From: Eutrophomonas brisbanensis
GTDB taxonomy: Bacteria > Pseudomonadota > Gammaproteobacteria > Burkholderiales > Eutrophovitaceae
Length of the DNA stretch: 64,000 nucleotides
NCBI GenBank assembly: GCA_038141705.1
Contig: JAYQIQ010000004.1
Coordinates: 1,550,001-1,614,000 of the forward strand
Direction of reading: 5' to 3'
Part shown: in pieces, positions 36,512 through 44,961 of the stretch
Numbering within the stretch: position 1 is the stretch's first letter
Layout: the number at the start of each line of letters is the position of its first letter
Notes under the pieces: model-generated
Told to the model about the DNA's origin: nothing
The model's database searches: none
The model's input: only the letters and a program-made list of their open reading frames with translations
Made by a program: the position numbers and the translations under genes

Positions 36512-37759
36512 ATGTTCAAAAACGACATAAAAATTTCTAAATATGATCCGGAGCTTTGGAATGCTATGCAGGCCGAGGCCCAGAGACAGGAAGATCACGT
36601 AGAGTTGATAGCGTCAGAAAATTACACGAGCCCAGCCGTTCTCGAGGCGCAGGGTTCTGTCCTAACCAATAAATATGCAGAGGGTTACCCAAAGAAGCGT
36701 TATTACGGTGGCTGTGAACATGTCGATGTTGTAGAGCAGCTAGCGATTGATCGAGCGAAACTGTTGTTTGGTGCGGATGTCGCAAATGTCCAACCCCATT
36801 CGGGTAGTCAAGCAAATGCGGGCGTTTACATGTCCGTACTGAAACCGGGTGATCTTGTTCTCGGTATGTCGCTCGCGCACGGTGGTCACCTCACCCACGG
36901 TTCTCCGGTGAACTTTAGTGGAAAAATTTACGACTTTATCGGCTACGGTTTAGATGAGAACGAAGAGATCGATTACTTTGAAATTGAGCGGTTAGCTCAT
37001 GAGAACAAGCCAAAAATGATAGTTGCTGGTGCCTCGGCCTACTCGCTAATTATTGATTGGGAGCGTATTGGGAAAATTGCAAAAGAATGTGGGTCGTATT
37101 TCGTGGTCGATATGGCTCACTACGCTGGGCTTGTAGCCGCGAAGTTATACCCGACTCCGGTTGGTGTGGCTGACTTTGTTACGAGTACCACTCATAAAAC
37201 GCTTCGTGGACCAAGAGGCGGTTTGATATTAGCGAATTCTGAACATGAAAAAGCGATGAATTCATCAATTTTTCCAGGAAACCAAGGTGGACCTTTGATG
37301 CACGTAATAGCGGGCAAAGCGGTAGCATTTAAGGAGGCAATGGAGCCGAGTTTTGTGGAATACCAAAAACAAGTTCTGATCAACGCAAAACTGATGGCCG
37401 AAACTCTTTTCCGAGAGGGGTGTGCGGATTGTTTCTGAAAAACAGAGAGCCACGTCTTTCTCGTTGATTTGAGGGCGAAAGGCCTGACTGGAAAAGAGGC
37501 AGAAAAAGTCCTGGGTGATGCACACATTACGGTTAATAAAAATGCAATTCCCAACGACCCAGAGTCTCCGTTCGTCACGAGTGGGATTCGAATCGGGTCT
37601 CCAGCAATGACAACTCGGGGCTTCAAGGATCAAGAGGCGGTGCTATTGGCGCATTTGATCGCCGATGTACTCGATTCACCAACAGACACCTCGGTCATCC
37701 AGCAGGTGCGGGGAAAAATCACTGAACTGTGTTCTAAGCTTCCGGTTTATACTGGTTGA
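36512..37759 (+). CDS. glyA: serine hydroxymethyltransferase (two compensating probable errors)
   Basis: PLP enzyme interconverting serine and glycine with one-carbon transfer to tetrahydrofolate; 415 residues when repaired. Family blocks are HVELIASENYTSPAVLEAQGS, KRYYGGCEHVDVVE, NVQPHSGSQANAGVYMSVL, and the PLP-lysine segment TSTTHKTLRGPRGG near residue 229. The frame is broken by an extra G in GGGG (37417-37420) and a missing A in A5 (37438-37442); correcting both gives GVRIVSEKTESHVFLVDL, and the same overall frame resumes with LTGKEAEKVLG and TSGIRIGSPAMTTRGF. It heads the block leading to nrdR, as in other gammaproteobacteria. Confidence 0.95.
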
Positions 37760-37839
37760 AGAACTAGTTCAATTGAGCATGCGTTGTAGCATGGATCGTG
37801 ACGATTGATCTTGTTTGAGAGCAGTGGAGGCTAGCAAAT

Positions 37840-38286
37840 ATGAAATGTCCATTTTGTAGTCATAGTGATACGCAAGTGATCGACTCGAGGGTGTCGGAAG
37901 AGGGGGATAGTATCCGTCGCCGGAGGAAATGTGCGGAATGCGACAAGCGTTTTACGACCTACGAAAATATAGAATTGCGCATGCCCCAGCTTATCAAATC
38001 GAACGGAAGTCGCGAGGAATTTGATGAGCATAAATTACGAGTGGGATTCCAAAGAGCGCTACACAGGCGACCTGTCCCCACAAATTTAGTTGAAGATGCA
38101 GTAGTCAGGATTGTTCAAAAACTTCTCTCTTTAGGCGAGAGAGAGATACAGTCTAGAAGGGTCGGAGAGTTGGTGATGGCTGAGCTTTCCAAGCTCGACA
38201 AGGTCGCCTACATCAGATTTGCATCGGTGTATCGTGATTTTCAAGACGTAGACGATTTTCAGGATGCGATTAAAGAAGTTCAATAG
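37840..38286 (+). CDS. nrdR: transcriptional repressor NrdR
   Basis: ATP-cone regulator that represses ribonucleotide reductase operons. 148 residues, standard length. The N-terminal zinc ribbon is MKCPFCSHSDTQVIDSR with RRRKCAECDKRFTTYE, giving the four cysteines. The ATP-cone follows: IKSNGSREEFDEHKLRVGFQRAL, then YIRFASVYRDFQDVDDF near the C-terminus. It stands between glyA and ribD, the usual gammaproteobacterial order. No NrdR box was searched for in detail. Confidence 0.97.
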   Translation: MKCPFCSHSDTQVIDSRVSEEGDSIRRRRKCAECDKRFTTYENIELRMPQLIKSNGSREEFDEHKLRVGFQRALHRRPVPTNLVEDAVVRIVQKLLSLGEREIQSRRVGELVMAELSKLDKVAYIRFASVYRDFQDVDDFQDAIKEVQ

Positions 38287-38304
38287 CGTAGACCTTCCTT
38301 CTTT

Positions 38305-39378
38305 ATGAGTGATCACGAGTTTATGGCGCGAGCGCTGCGGCTTGCGCGCAGAGGTCTTTACACCACGACTCCAAATCCAAGAGTTGGTTGTGTCATCGTG
38401 AATGACAACCAAGTTGTTGGAGAGGGGTGGCATGAGCGCGCCGGCGAAAGTCATGCGGAGGTGACTGCACTCTCTCGGGCGGGTGATCTTGCTCGCGGTG
38501 CGACCCTTTATGTCACGCTTGAGCCCTGTTCTCATTTTGGAAGAACTCCTCCCTGCGCTGATGCAATTTTGAAATCAGGTATCCGCGCAGTAGTCTGCGC
38601 GATGATTGATCCAAATCCTGAGGTCTCTGGTAAAGGGCTTGCAGCATTGCGAGAAAAAGGTATCGAGGTGAGGGTAGGAGTGTTAGAGCGCGAAGCGCGT
38701 GAACTGAATATCGGGTTCGTCAACCGCTTTACCAGAGGTAGGCCATGGATAAGAGTGAAGATAGCATCTGGTCTTGATGGAAAGACGGCGTTGGAGAACG
38801 GGGAGAGTCAGTGGATTACGACTATAGCTTCTCGCCGGGATGTACACCGATGGCGTGCGCAATCTTGTGCTGTGTTGACTGGCGTTGGAACCGTCTCTGC
38901 GGATAATCCCGGTTTGGATGTTCGGCATGTGGAGACAGAACGACAACCAAAAATTTTTATAGTCGATAGTCACTTGCGGATTCCGCGAGAATCTCGACTA
39001 CTAAGTAACAGCAATGTCACGCTCGTTACGGCGAAGGGTGAGAACGAGGACCGCGTCTTGGGCCGGGGTTTCTCGTCGAGTGTTTTGAATCTTCCTGGGC
39101 CAGATGGAAAAGTGGATCTGGTTATGCTCGCGTCTCAGCTAGCCTTTATGGGAGTTAACGAGGTTTTGGTCGAGGCGGGAATTAACTTACAGACTGCGTT
39201 GATGCAATCCGGTTTAGTGGATGAGATTATTATCTACTATGCGCCAAAATTTTTGGGGGATAAGGGCAGAGGAATGTTTGATTTTAGTGGTCTGGTTGCA
39301 ATGGATAATGTCAAGCACTATCGCCTCGTAGATATCAAACAATTTGGTAATGATTTTAGAGTTCGGTTGAGGTCATAA
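38305..39378 (+). CDS. ribD: bifunctional riboflavin deaminase/reductase
   Basis: Second and third steps of riboflavin synthesis: deamination of the pyrimidine and NADPH reduction of the ribosyl side chain. 357 residues. The deaminase domain has the zinc-binding SHAEVTAL (His-Ala-Glu) and EPCSHFGRTPPCADAIL (PCxxxxxxxxC). The reductase domain starts near residue 145 with PWIRVKIASGLDGKTAL and contains GVGTVSADNPGLDVR and VNEVLVEAGINLQTALM. The stop abuts the ribE ATG with no gap. Confidence 0.96.
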   Translation: MSDHEFMARALRLARRGLYTTTPNPRVGCVIVNDNQVVGEGWHERAGESHAEVTALSRAGDLARGATLYVTLEPCSHFGRTPPCADAILKSGIRAVVCAMIDPNPEVSGKGLAALREKGIEVRVGVLEREARELNIGFVNRFTRGRPWIRVKIASGLDGKTALENGESQWITTIASRRDVHRWRAQSCAVLTGVGTVSADNPGLDVRHVETERQPKIFIVDSHLRIPRESRLLSNSNVTLVTAKGENEDRVLGRGFSSSVLNLPGPDGKVDLVMLASQLAFMGVNEVLVEAGINLQTALMQSGLVDEIIIYYAPKFLGDKGRGMFDFSGLVAMDNVKHYRLVDIKQFGNDFRVRLRS

Positions 39379-39971
39379 ATGTTTACTGGGATTGTTGAGG
39401 CAGTAGGTGTCGTGAGCTCGCTCGATAACCGGGGCGAGTCGGCCACTATTGAGATTGATGCAAAAAATTTCAAAACAGAAAGCGTTAGCATTGGAGACAG
39501 TGTTGCGACTAATGGGGTTTGTTTGACTGTCACGCGCATTTCGGATGGTTCACTTGCCTTTGATCTTTCCAGAGAAACTTTGTCGCTAACGAGCGGTTTC
39601 AATGTAGGCGATAAAGTTAATTTAGAGAGGTCATTAACGCTCAATGCGCTTGTCGGAGGACATCTCGTTACTGGACATGTGGATGCGGTGGGGCGTGTAG
39701 AGGATGTGGCCGAGTATCAGGGTAACAAGGAAATTGTTGTTTCTTATCCGGAATCGCTCGATGTCTTTTTTGTAAAAAAGGGCTCTGTAGCGATCAATGG
39801 TGTTAGTCTTACGATAAATGAAGTTGAGTCAAATGCTCTGCGTTTAAATTTGATTCCCACACATTGAGCGCGACCAATCTCCAGTATCTTGATAAATCTG
39901 ACCTGGTTAATATGGAGATTGATCTGGTAGCGCGCTACCTGCGTAAGATGGTGCAACCTAACCAAAGCTGA
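39379..39971 (+). CDS. ribE: riboflavin synthase alpha chain (probable 1-base error)
   Basis: Dismutates two 6,7-dimethyl-8-ribityllumazines to riboflavin; 197 residues when repaired. Begins MFTGIVEAVGVVSSLDNRGE, has the first barrel's NGVCLTVTRI and FDLSRETLSLT, then VGGHLVTGHVDAVGRV and the second barrel's KGSVAINGVSLTINEVE. The frame breaks at CCC (39856-39858); a fourth C restores IPHTLSATNLQYLDKSD and runs to TGA 39971, which is two bases before ribBA. The two tandem barrels, each ending near the internal repeat, are complete. Confidence 0.94.
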
Positions 39972-39973
39972 TT

Positions 39974-41071
39974 ATGAGTGAAGATATAAGTCCAGTTCAA
40001 ACCATCATCGATGATCTTAAGCAAGGCAAGATGGTCATCTTGGTAGATGAAGAGGAGCGAGAAAACGAGGGAGATCTAGTCATAGCAGCGGAGTTTGCGT
40101 CGGCTGAATCAATCAATTTCATGGCGCGACATGGACGCGGACTGATTTGTCTTACGTTGACATCAGACAAGTGCCAGCAGCTCAACCTGCCGCCGATGGT
40201 TGGTTCAAATCGATCTAGGCTTGGTACCAATTTCACAGTTTCAATTGAGGCTGCCAGCGGTGTAACGACGGGTATTTCTGCTGCGGACAGAGCCCGTACA
40301 ATCCAGGCGGCTGTCTCCCCCACCGCCAAACCCTCTGATATTGTGCAACCCGGCCACATATTTCCTCTCATGGCGCAGGATGGTGGTGTCCTTGTTCGGG
40401 CAGGGCACACAGAAGCGGGTTGCGATTTGGCGCGATTAGCGGGACTTCAGCCATCGGCGGTTATTTGTGAAATATTGAAAGAAAATGGTGAGATGGCACG
40501 CTTACCTGATCTCATTGATTTTGGTCGAAGTCACAGTATTAACATCGGTACGATTGAGGATCTCATTGCGTACCGTAGTCAAAACGAGTCTCTTGTTGAG
40601 AGGGTGCTTCATAGACCAATTGAGACCGCAGCCGGTATGTTCCATCTATCCGCTTATCGTGAGTTGATCTCGAGTGAGATTCATTTGGCTTTGGTCAAAG
40701 GCGAAATTGATCCCAACGCTGATACGCTTGTGCGGGTACATGAGCCATTTTCTATTGCGGATTTGCTGGATGCCTCTAGTCGAGTACACTCATGGCATTT
40801 TAATGATGCGCTGAAAAAAATTGCTGATAACGGATGTGGTGTTTTAATCTTGCTTCATCGCACCGAGGATGGGGATACACTTTTGTCTCACTTGTTTGCG
40901 GAGGAGTGGGGTGCTCCAAAAATGGCGCTCCGTAACTACGGGATTGGCGCACAAATACTAAGAGATCTCGGTGTTGGTAAAATGCGGCTCCTCGCTACGC
41001 CGAGGCATACTCCGAGCATGGCTGGATTTGATCTGGAAATTACGGGTTATCTCTCGCCAGATGGTTCTTGA
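39974..41071 (+). CDS. ribB: 3,4-dihydroxy-2-butanone-4-phosphate synthase with degenerate GTP cyclohydrolase II domain
   Basis: 365 residues. The N-terminal DHBP synthase domain (about 1-205) is intact: VDEEERENEGDLVIAAE, MARHGRGLICL, RAGHTEAGCDLARLAG, and VICEILKENGEMARLPDL. The C-terminal third has the RibA fold order (ending KMRLLATPRHTPSMAGFDL) but lacks the GTP cyclohydrolase II zinc motif GS.RCDCG and its cysteines, so it is probably inactive for GTP hydrolysis. That arrangement is known in Pseudomonas-type RibB proteins, so a separate ribA should exist elsewhere. It lies between ribE and ribH. Confidence 0.93.
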   Translation: MSEDISPVQTIIDDLKQGKMVILVDEEERENEGDLVIAAEFASAESINFMARHGRGLICLTLTSDKCQQLNLPPMVGSNRSRLGTNFTVSIEAASGVTTGISAADRARTIQAAVSPTAKPSDIVQPGHIFPLMAQDGGVLVRAGHTEAGCDLARLAGLQPSAVICEILKENGEMARLPDLIDFGRSHSINIGTIEDLIAYRSQNESLVERVLHRPIETAAGMFHLSAYRELISSEIHLALVKGEIDPNADTLVRVHEPFSIADLLDASSRVHSWHFNDALKKIADNGCGVLILLHRTEDGDTLLSHLFAEEWGAPKMALRNYGIGAQILRDLGVGKMRLLATPRHTPSMAGFDLEITGYLSPDGS

Positions 41072-41098
41072 TTAAATTTTATAAAGAGGTTAACCACT

Positions 41099-41571
41099 GT
41101 GACTGAACGCATGGAGCCTTCGAACGAGGCGCCGAGAGGGGATGGTCTTCGTATCGGGTTGGTGTTGACTCAATTTAACAAAGGTCACAGCGAAAACATG
41201 CGCCTAGCATGTATCGAAAGATTAATCGCTTTGGATGTTGATCCTGATGACATCGAAACGGTGCGAGTACCTGGAGCCTTGGAGGCACCGTTCGCGTTGC
41301 AACTCATGGCTGAATCTGGGGACTTTGACGCATTGATTGCCTGGGGACCGTCATTCGTGGTGATACTTACCACTTTGAGGTGGTATCGAACGAATCTGCT
41401 CGAGGAATAACCGACGTACAAATATCGACTGGCGTCCCTATCGCCAATGGGATTCTCACGTGCAACACTGACGAGCAAGTATTAGCTAGGGTCGAGGTTA
41501 AAGCAGCTGATTGCGCCGATGTCGCAATCTCGATGGCACGACTTGCTGAGGAACTAAATGAGCGGCAGTAG
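41099..41571 (+). CDS. ribH: 6,7-dimethyl-8-ribityllumazine synthase (probable 1-base error)
   Basis: Penultimate riboflavin enzyme; about 157 residues when repaired. GTG 41099 follows AGAGG; an ATG three codons on is an alternative. IGLVLTQFNKGHSENMRLACIERL and VRVPGALEAPFALQLMAES are the substrate-binding stretches. The frame breaks at CC (41340-41341); one more C gives ALGTVIRGDTYHFEVVSNES with the catalytic-region His, followed by STGVPIANGILTCNTDEQ. The 3' end overlaps nusB by 14 bp. Confidence 0.93.
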
Positions 41572-41962
41572 GCGTAAGGCCAGAAATTTAGCGCTCAAGG
41601 GAATCTATCAATGGTTGCTTAATCGTTCCGATTTCGATTTCATTTTGGATTGTTTGAGTGCCGAATCGGAATACCGCAGGGCGGATCAGGAGTATGCCAA
41701 AAGAATTTTAAAATCTGCGATGGAGTCTTCAGAGGAAATTTTTTCTGCAATCGAGGGGTATCTCGATCGTCCACTCGCCCGAGTATCGCCAATCGAACAG
41801 GCGATCTTGCTTATTGCAAATGTCGAGCTCAAAAAGGAATTTGATGTGCCGTCAAAAGTAGTAATTAATGAGGCGGTCGAGCTGGCCAAAGACTTTGGTG
41901 GAACAGACGGCCATAAGTACATCAATGGAATTCTCGATAAGATTGCAAATTCAAATAAATAA
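41558..41962 (+). CDS. nusB: transcription antitermination factor NusB
   Basis: 134-residue all-helical protein that, with NusE (S10), binds boxA in rRNA operons. Begins SRRKARNLALKGIYQWLLN, the basic N-terminal helix, and contains LARVSPIEQAILLIANVEL and KVVINEAVELAKDFGG with the ending HKYINGILDKIA, typical of NusB. The start overlaps ribH. Slightly shorter than E. coli NusB (139). Confidence 0.96.
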   Translation: MSGSRRKARNLALKGIYQWLLNRSDFDFILDCLSAESEYRRADQEYAKRILKSAMESSEEIFSAIEGYLDRPLARVSPIEQAILLIANVELKKEFDVPSKVVINEAVELAKDFGGTDGHKYINGILDKIANSNK

Positions 41963-41982
41963 AAATTGCGTTAGGAGCCGGG

Positions 41983-42846
41983 ATGGCTGATTCAGCAGAA
42001 AAAAAATTATCAATATTTGACTTGCAGGAAAAAGTTGATCGAGGAGAAAAAATTTTCCAAGTGACCGCTGTAGAATTTCCGACTGAACAGCTGGTTGATC
42101 GATCTGGAGTTGATTGTATTTTGATCGGTGATTCGCTTGGAATGACTGCATTGGGGTATTCCGGTACGGTTCCTGTGACGATGGATGAGATGGTCCACCA
42201 CGCAAAAGCCATTTCAAGGGCTGCGAAGCGCTCAATTTTGGTCGGAGATCTCCCTCTCGGCGCCTATCACGCGTGTAAAGAGGATGCAATTAATAACGCT
42301 ATGCGAATGGTGAAGGAGGGTGGTGCCGACGTCGTAAAGCTAGAGGGTGGTGAAGAGTTTGCTTCAACTGCGAAAGCGGTTGTGGATGCAGGGATTCCTG
42401 TCATGGCTCACATTGGACTTACCCCGCAGCTCATGTCTAAGCTTGGGGGTTTCAAGGTCCAGGGGAAAAGTGCGATAGCGGGCGCGCAGCTCCTCAAAGA
42501 TGCAATCGCGTTGGAGCGAGCAGGTTGTTTCGCAATTGTTCTAGAGGCTATCCCTGATCGGGTTGCATCGCTAATAACGGAGCGGTTGCGTATACCCACA
42601 ATTGGTATCGGCGCCGGTTCAGGCTGCGATGGACAGAATTTGGTGTTACACGACATGGTGGGGCTATTTGATCGCTTTGCTCCTAAGTTTGTAAAAAAAT
42701 ACGCGGATTGTTGGGGAATGATTTCAAAGGCACTCGCTGATTTCCAAACCGAGGTGAAGCAGGGTCAATTTCCATTAACCGAGCATAGTTTCTCGATGAA
42801 AGACGACGAATACCAAGCATTTTTGAAAGCGGTCGATTCTGATTAA
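41983..42846 (+). CDS. panB: 3-methyl-2-oxobutanoate hydroxymethyltransferase
   Basis: First committed step of pantothenate synthesis, transferring a hydroxymethyl group from methylene-tetrahydrofolate to ketoisovalerate. 287 residues, a little longer than E. coli (264). Magnesium and substrate motifs: CILIGDSLGMTALGYSGTVPVT, ILVGDLPLGAYH, MAHIGLTPQ, ALERAGCFAIVLEAIPDRVA and TIGIGAGSGCDGQNLVLHDM. It sits between nusB and thiL (20 and 3 bp gaps), where gammaproteobacteria normally have no gene, and without panC alongside. Ketoisovalerate is also the product family of ilvD/ilvE elsewhere in the window. Confidence 0.94.
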   Translation: MADSAEKKLSIFDLQEKVDRGEKIFQVTAVEFPTEQLVDRSGVDCILIGDSLGMTALGYSGTVPVTMDEMVHHAKAISRAAKRSILVGDLPLGAYHACKEDAINNAMRMVKEGGADVVKLEGGEEFASTAKAVVDAGIPVMAHIGLTPQLMSKLGGFKVQGKSAIAGAQLLKDAIALERAGCFAIVLEAIPDRVASLITERLRIPTIGIGAGSGCDGQNLVLHDMVGLFDRFAPKFVKKYADCWGMISKALADFQTEVKQGQFPLTEHSFSMKDDEYQAFLKAVDSD

Positions 42847-42849
42847 TTC

Positions 42850-43833
42850 TTGAGGGCTCGTGAATTGATATCTGAATTTGAATTGATATCAAAGTATTTT
42901 AAAAAATTAACTAATCGTGCCGTACTCGGTGTAGGGGATGATGCTGCGATTCTCCGACTTTGCCCAGACTCCGAAATTGCCGCAACAACTGATACTTTGG
43001 TTGAGGGGGTACATTTCTTTTCTGATTGCGACCCATTTTTGCTTGGAAGAAAGGTCTTGGCCGTAAATTTTTCGGACCTAGCGGCAATGGGTGCGCGACC
43101 ACATTCGGTTTTACTTTCTCTCAGTTTGAGGGAGTGTGACGAGAGTTGGTTGGCTAGTTTTTCCGATGGTTTTCACCGTATGTTAGAAGAATTTCAAGTG
43201 GAGTTAGTTGGAGGTGACACGACTCGCGCTGATCAACTTGTCATTTCGGTTACCGCTTTGGGAGATGTTGATATTGGATCTGCTCTGCGGCGCGATGGGG
43301 CTCAAGTTGGAGACGATGTCTGGGTCAGTGGTGAACTGGGTTTGGCAACTTTGGCGCTAGCCAGCCGGGATAACTCGGTTGCTTACCCGCGCGAACTACT
43401 CGATGACTGCAATAAACGGTTAAATAATCCTGAGCCTAGGGTTGCTCTTGGTCGGCGGTTGATTGGCGTAACAAACTGTGCGATCGATATCTCTGATGGT
43501 CTTCTGGCGGATGCGGGGCATATCTCGACGCAGTCAGAGGTTGGTATTGAAGTAATACTTGACCAAATACCTACACACCGTACTCTTATTCAATTAGGCC
43601 TACCTCAGAATGATCTTGTTAGCCTGATTTCTGGCGGTGATGACTATGAGTTGCTGTTTACCTGTTCAAGAAGTCGTGAGAATGACATCGGGACTCTGTC
43701 GCGAGAATTAAAAATTCCGATTACGAAGATTGGGGCGGTAGTTGAGGGTAGAGGCGTTATTTTGAAAGATCGCTTTGGAAAGATTGTTGAGGTTGATAGG
43801 CCCGGCTATGAGCACTTCTCGAGAAGAACGTAA
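42850..43833 (+). CDS. thiL: thiamine-monophosphate kinase
   Basis: Phosphorylates thiamine monophosphate to the active diphosphate cofactor. About 327 residues. Start uncertain: TTG 42850 gives the longest frame, while the family usually begins near the EFELISKYF motif. Typical blocks are GVGDDAAIL, ATTDTLVEGVHFF, VNFSDLAAMGARPHSVLLSLSL, VGGDTTRAD, and near the C-terminus AIDISDGLLADAGH with SGGDDYELLFT. The stop lies 26 bp inside pgpA, so the genes are coupled. Confidence 0.94.
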   Translation: MRARELISEFELISKYFKKLTNRAVLGVGDDAAILRLCPDSEIAATTDTLVEGVHFFSDCDPFLLGRKVLAVNFSDLAAMGARPHSVLLSLSLRECDESWLASFSDGFHRMLEEFQVELVGGDTTRADQLVISVTALGDVDIGSALRRDGAQVGDDVWVSGELGLATLALASRDNSVAYPRELLDDCNKRLNNPEPRVALGRRLIGVTNCAIDISDGLLADAGHISTQSEVGIEVILDQIPTHRTLIQLGLPQNDLVSLISGGDDYELLFTCSRSRENDIGTLSRELKIPITKIGAVVEGRGVILKDRFGKIVEVDRPGYEHFSRRT

Positions 43834-44311
43834 GTTACTTGGAAAAGTTTTTAGGACCCCACATGGGTTCATGAGTTTGGGATTTGGCGCTGGATTGATG
43901 CCGTTCGCCCCCGGGTCTTGGGGAACGCTCGTTGCGTTCCCAATATTTTTAGTTCTGCAAATGTTTTTTGGAACTGTCTCTCAACTCATTTTTTGGAGTT
44001 TGCTTTATTTTTTTGGCGTTTTAGTATCCGACAAAGCGGCGCGAGACCTTGGTGTTAAGGATCATTCCGCAATTGTGATTGATGAAATAGTTGCATTTGG
44101 TTTGGTATTGACCTTGATCCCACATGAACTGCCATGGTTGATTTTTGCGTTTGCAGTTTTTAGGTTTTTTGATATTGTCAAGCCATTTCCCATTAGAAAC
44201 ATAGATATCAAGTGGGAGGGTGGAAACGGGATTATGGCGGATGATTTTGTCGCAGCAGTGTACTCGGTTGTAGTTGTTAATGTTATTGTCTTTTGGATTT
44301 CGACCACCTAG
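43808..44311 (+). CDS. pgpA: phosphatidylglycerophosphatase A
   Basis: Inner-membrane phosphatase that makes phosphatidylglycerol. About 167 residues from ATG 43808, preferred over TTG 43775. GAGLMPFAPGSWGTLVA is the conserved N-terminal block, DHSAIVIDEIVAFG the acidic catalytic region, and FRFFDIVKPFPIRNID plus GNGIMADDFVAAVYS the C-terminal signatures. Several hydrophobic helices span the middle. nusB...thiL-pgpA is the standard order. Confidence 0.95.
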   Translation: MSTSREERKLLGKVFRTPHGFMSLGFGAGLMPFAPGSWGTLVAFPIFLVLQMFFGTVSQLIFWSLLYFFGVLVSDKAARDLGVKDHSAIVIDEIVAFGLVLTLIPHELPWLIFAFAVFRFFDIVKPFPIRNIDIKWEGGNGIMADDFVAAVYSVVVVNVIVFWISTT

Positions 44312-44333
44312 TTACGATTTTTGTTTACAAAAA

Positions 44334-44846
44334 ATGTTAGATAAAGAAATCTATGATTTGAGTTCGGAAGTTGGGGAGTTGTTATCTCAAAAAAAGCTGG
44401 TTCTCGTAACCGCTGAGTCGTGTACTGGCGGTTGGATTGCTCAAGCGATAACAATGGTACCCGGGAGTTCGCAGTGGTTTCATAACGGATTCATAACGTA
44501 TTCAAATGAGGCTAAGTCCAATTTGCTGCAGGTAAATCCACTGACTATCAGAGAATTCGGGGCGGTTTCTTCTGAGGTGGTTCAGGAAATGTTGCTGGGC
44601 GCAAATGGTCTTGCTCAGCATCAACGTACTTGTGCTATCGCGGTGAGTGGCGTAGCTGGTCCAGACGGCGGTTCCCGCGAGAAACCAGTTGGTACCGTAT
44701 TTATCGGGGTATCGAGTGGTTCGATTCGGGTCAATATTGAGCGTTTCTCGTTTAGCGGTGATCGGAATGAAGTTCGGCGTCAATCGGTAGTAGCAGGGTT
44801 GAAGATGTTGGTAGATTTCCTTGGGAACGCTCTTACAAAGGAGTAG
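44334..44846 (+). CDS. pncC: nicotinamide-nucleotide amidase (CinA C-terminal family)
   Basis: Deamidates NMN to nicotinate mononucleotide in pyridine-nucleotide recycling. About 170 residues from ATG 44334; the frame is open to 44274 but that overlaps pgpA. Conserved: LVTAESCTGGWIAQAITMVPGSS, FHNGFITYSNEAKSNLL, FGAVSSEVVQEML, and VSGVAGPDGGSREKPVGTVF. A stand-alone C-terminal-domain form, lacking the N-terminal COG1058 part of full CinA. It stands just upstream of recA, as in E. coli (ygaD-recA). Confidence 0.94.
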   Translation: MLDKEIYDLSSEVGELLSQKKLVLVTAESCTGGWIAQAITMVPGSSQWFHNGFITYSNEAKSNLLQVNPLTIREFGAVSSEVVQEMLLGANGLAQHQRTCAIAVSGVAGPDGGSREKPVGTVFIGVSSGSIRVNIERFSFSGDRNEVRRQSVVAGLKMLVDFLGNALTKE

Positions 44847-44908
44847 CTCTCGCAAGCGTAAGGCGTCGATCTCAGCGCTTGAGTGGGGTGCAAGATAGAG
44901 AGCAATCT

Positions 44909-44938
44909 GTGTGTCATAATTTCAGTTTAGTGACACAC
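44909..44938. repeat. inverted repeat upstream of recA
   Basis: GTGTGTCA (44909-44916) and its complement TGACACAC (44931-44938) flank a 14-base spacer, ending 23 bp before the recA ATG. CATAAT at 44915-44920 inside the repeat could be a -10 element. A typical LexA box (CTGT-N8-ACAG) was not found, so this repeat may be the operator, or an RNA hairpin in the leader. Confidence 0.5.
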
Positions 44939-44961
44939 CATAATCTGGGAGAACGTTGGAA

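Noticed and set aside
44874..44961. LexA box upstream of recA
   Set aside because: No CTGT-N8-ACAG-like site was found; CTGTGTGTCATAATTTCAG is only a partial match, and the stronger feature is the GTGTGTCA inverted repeat.
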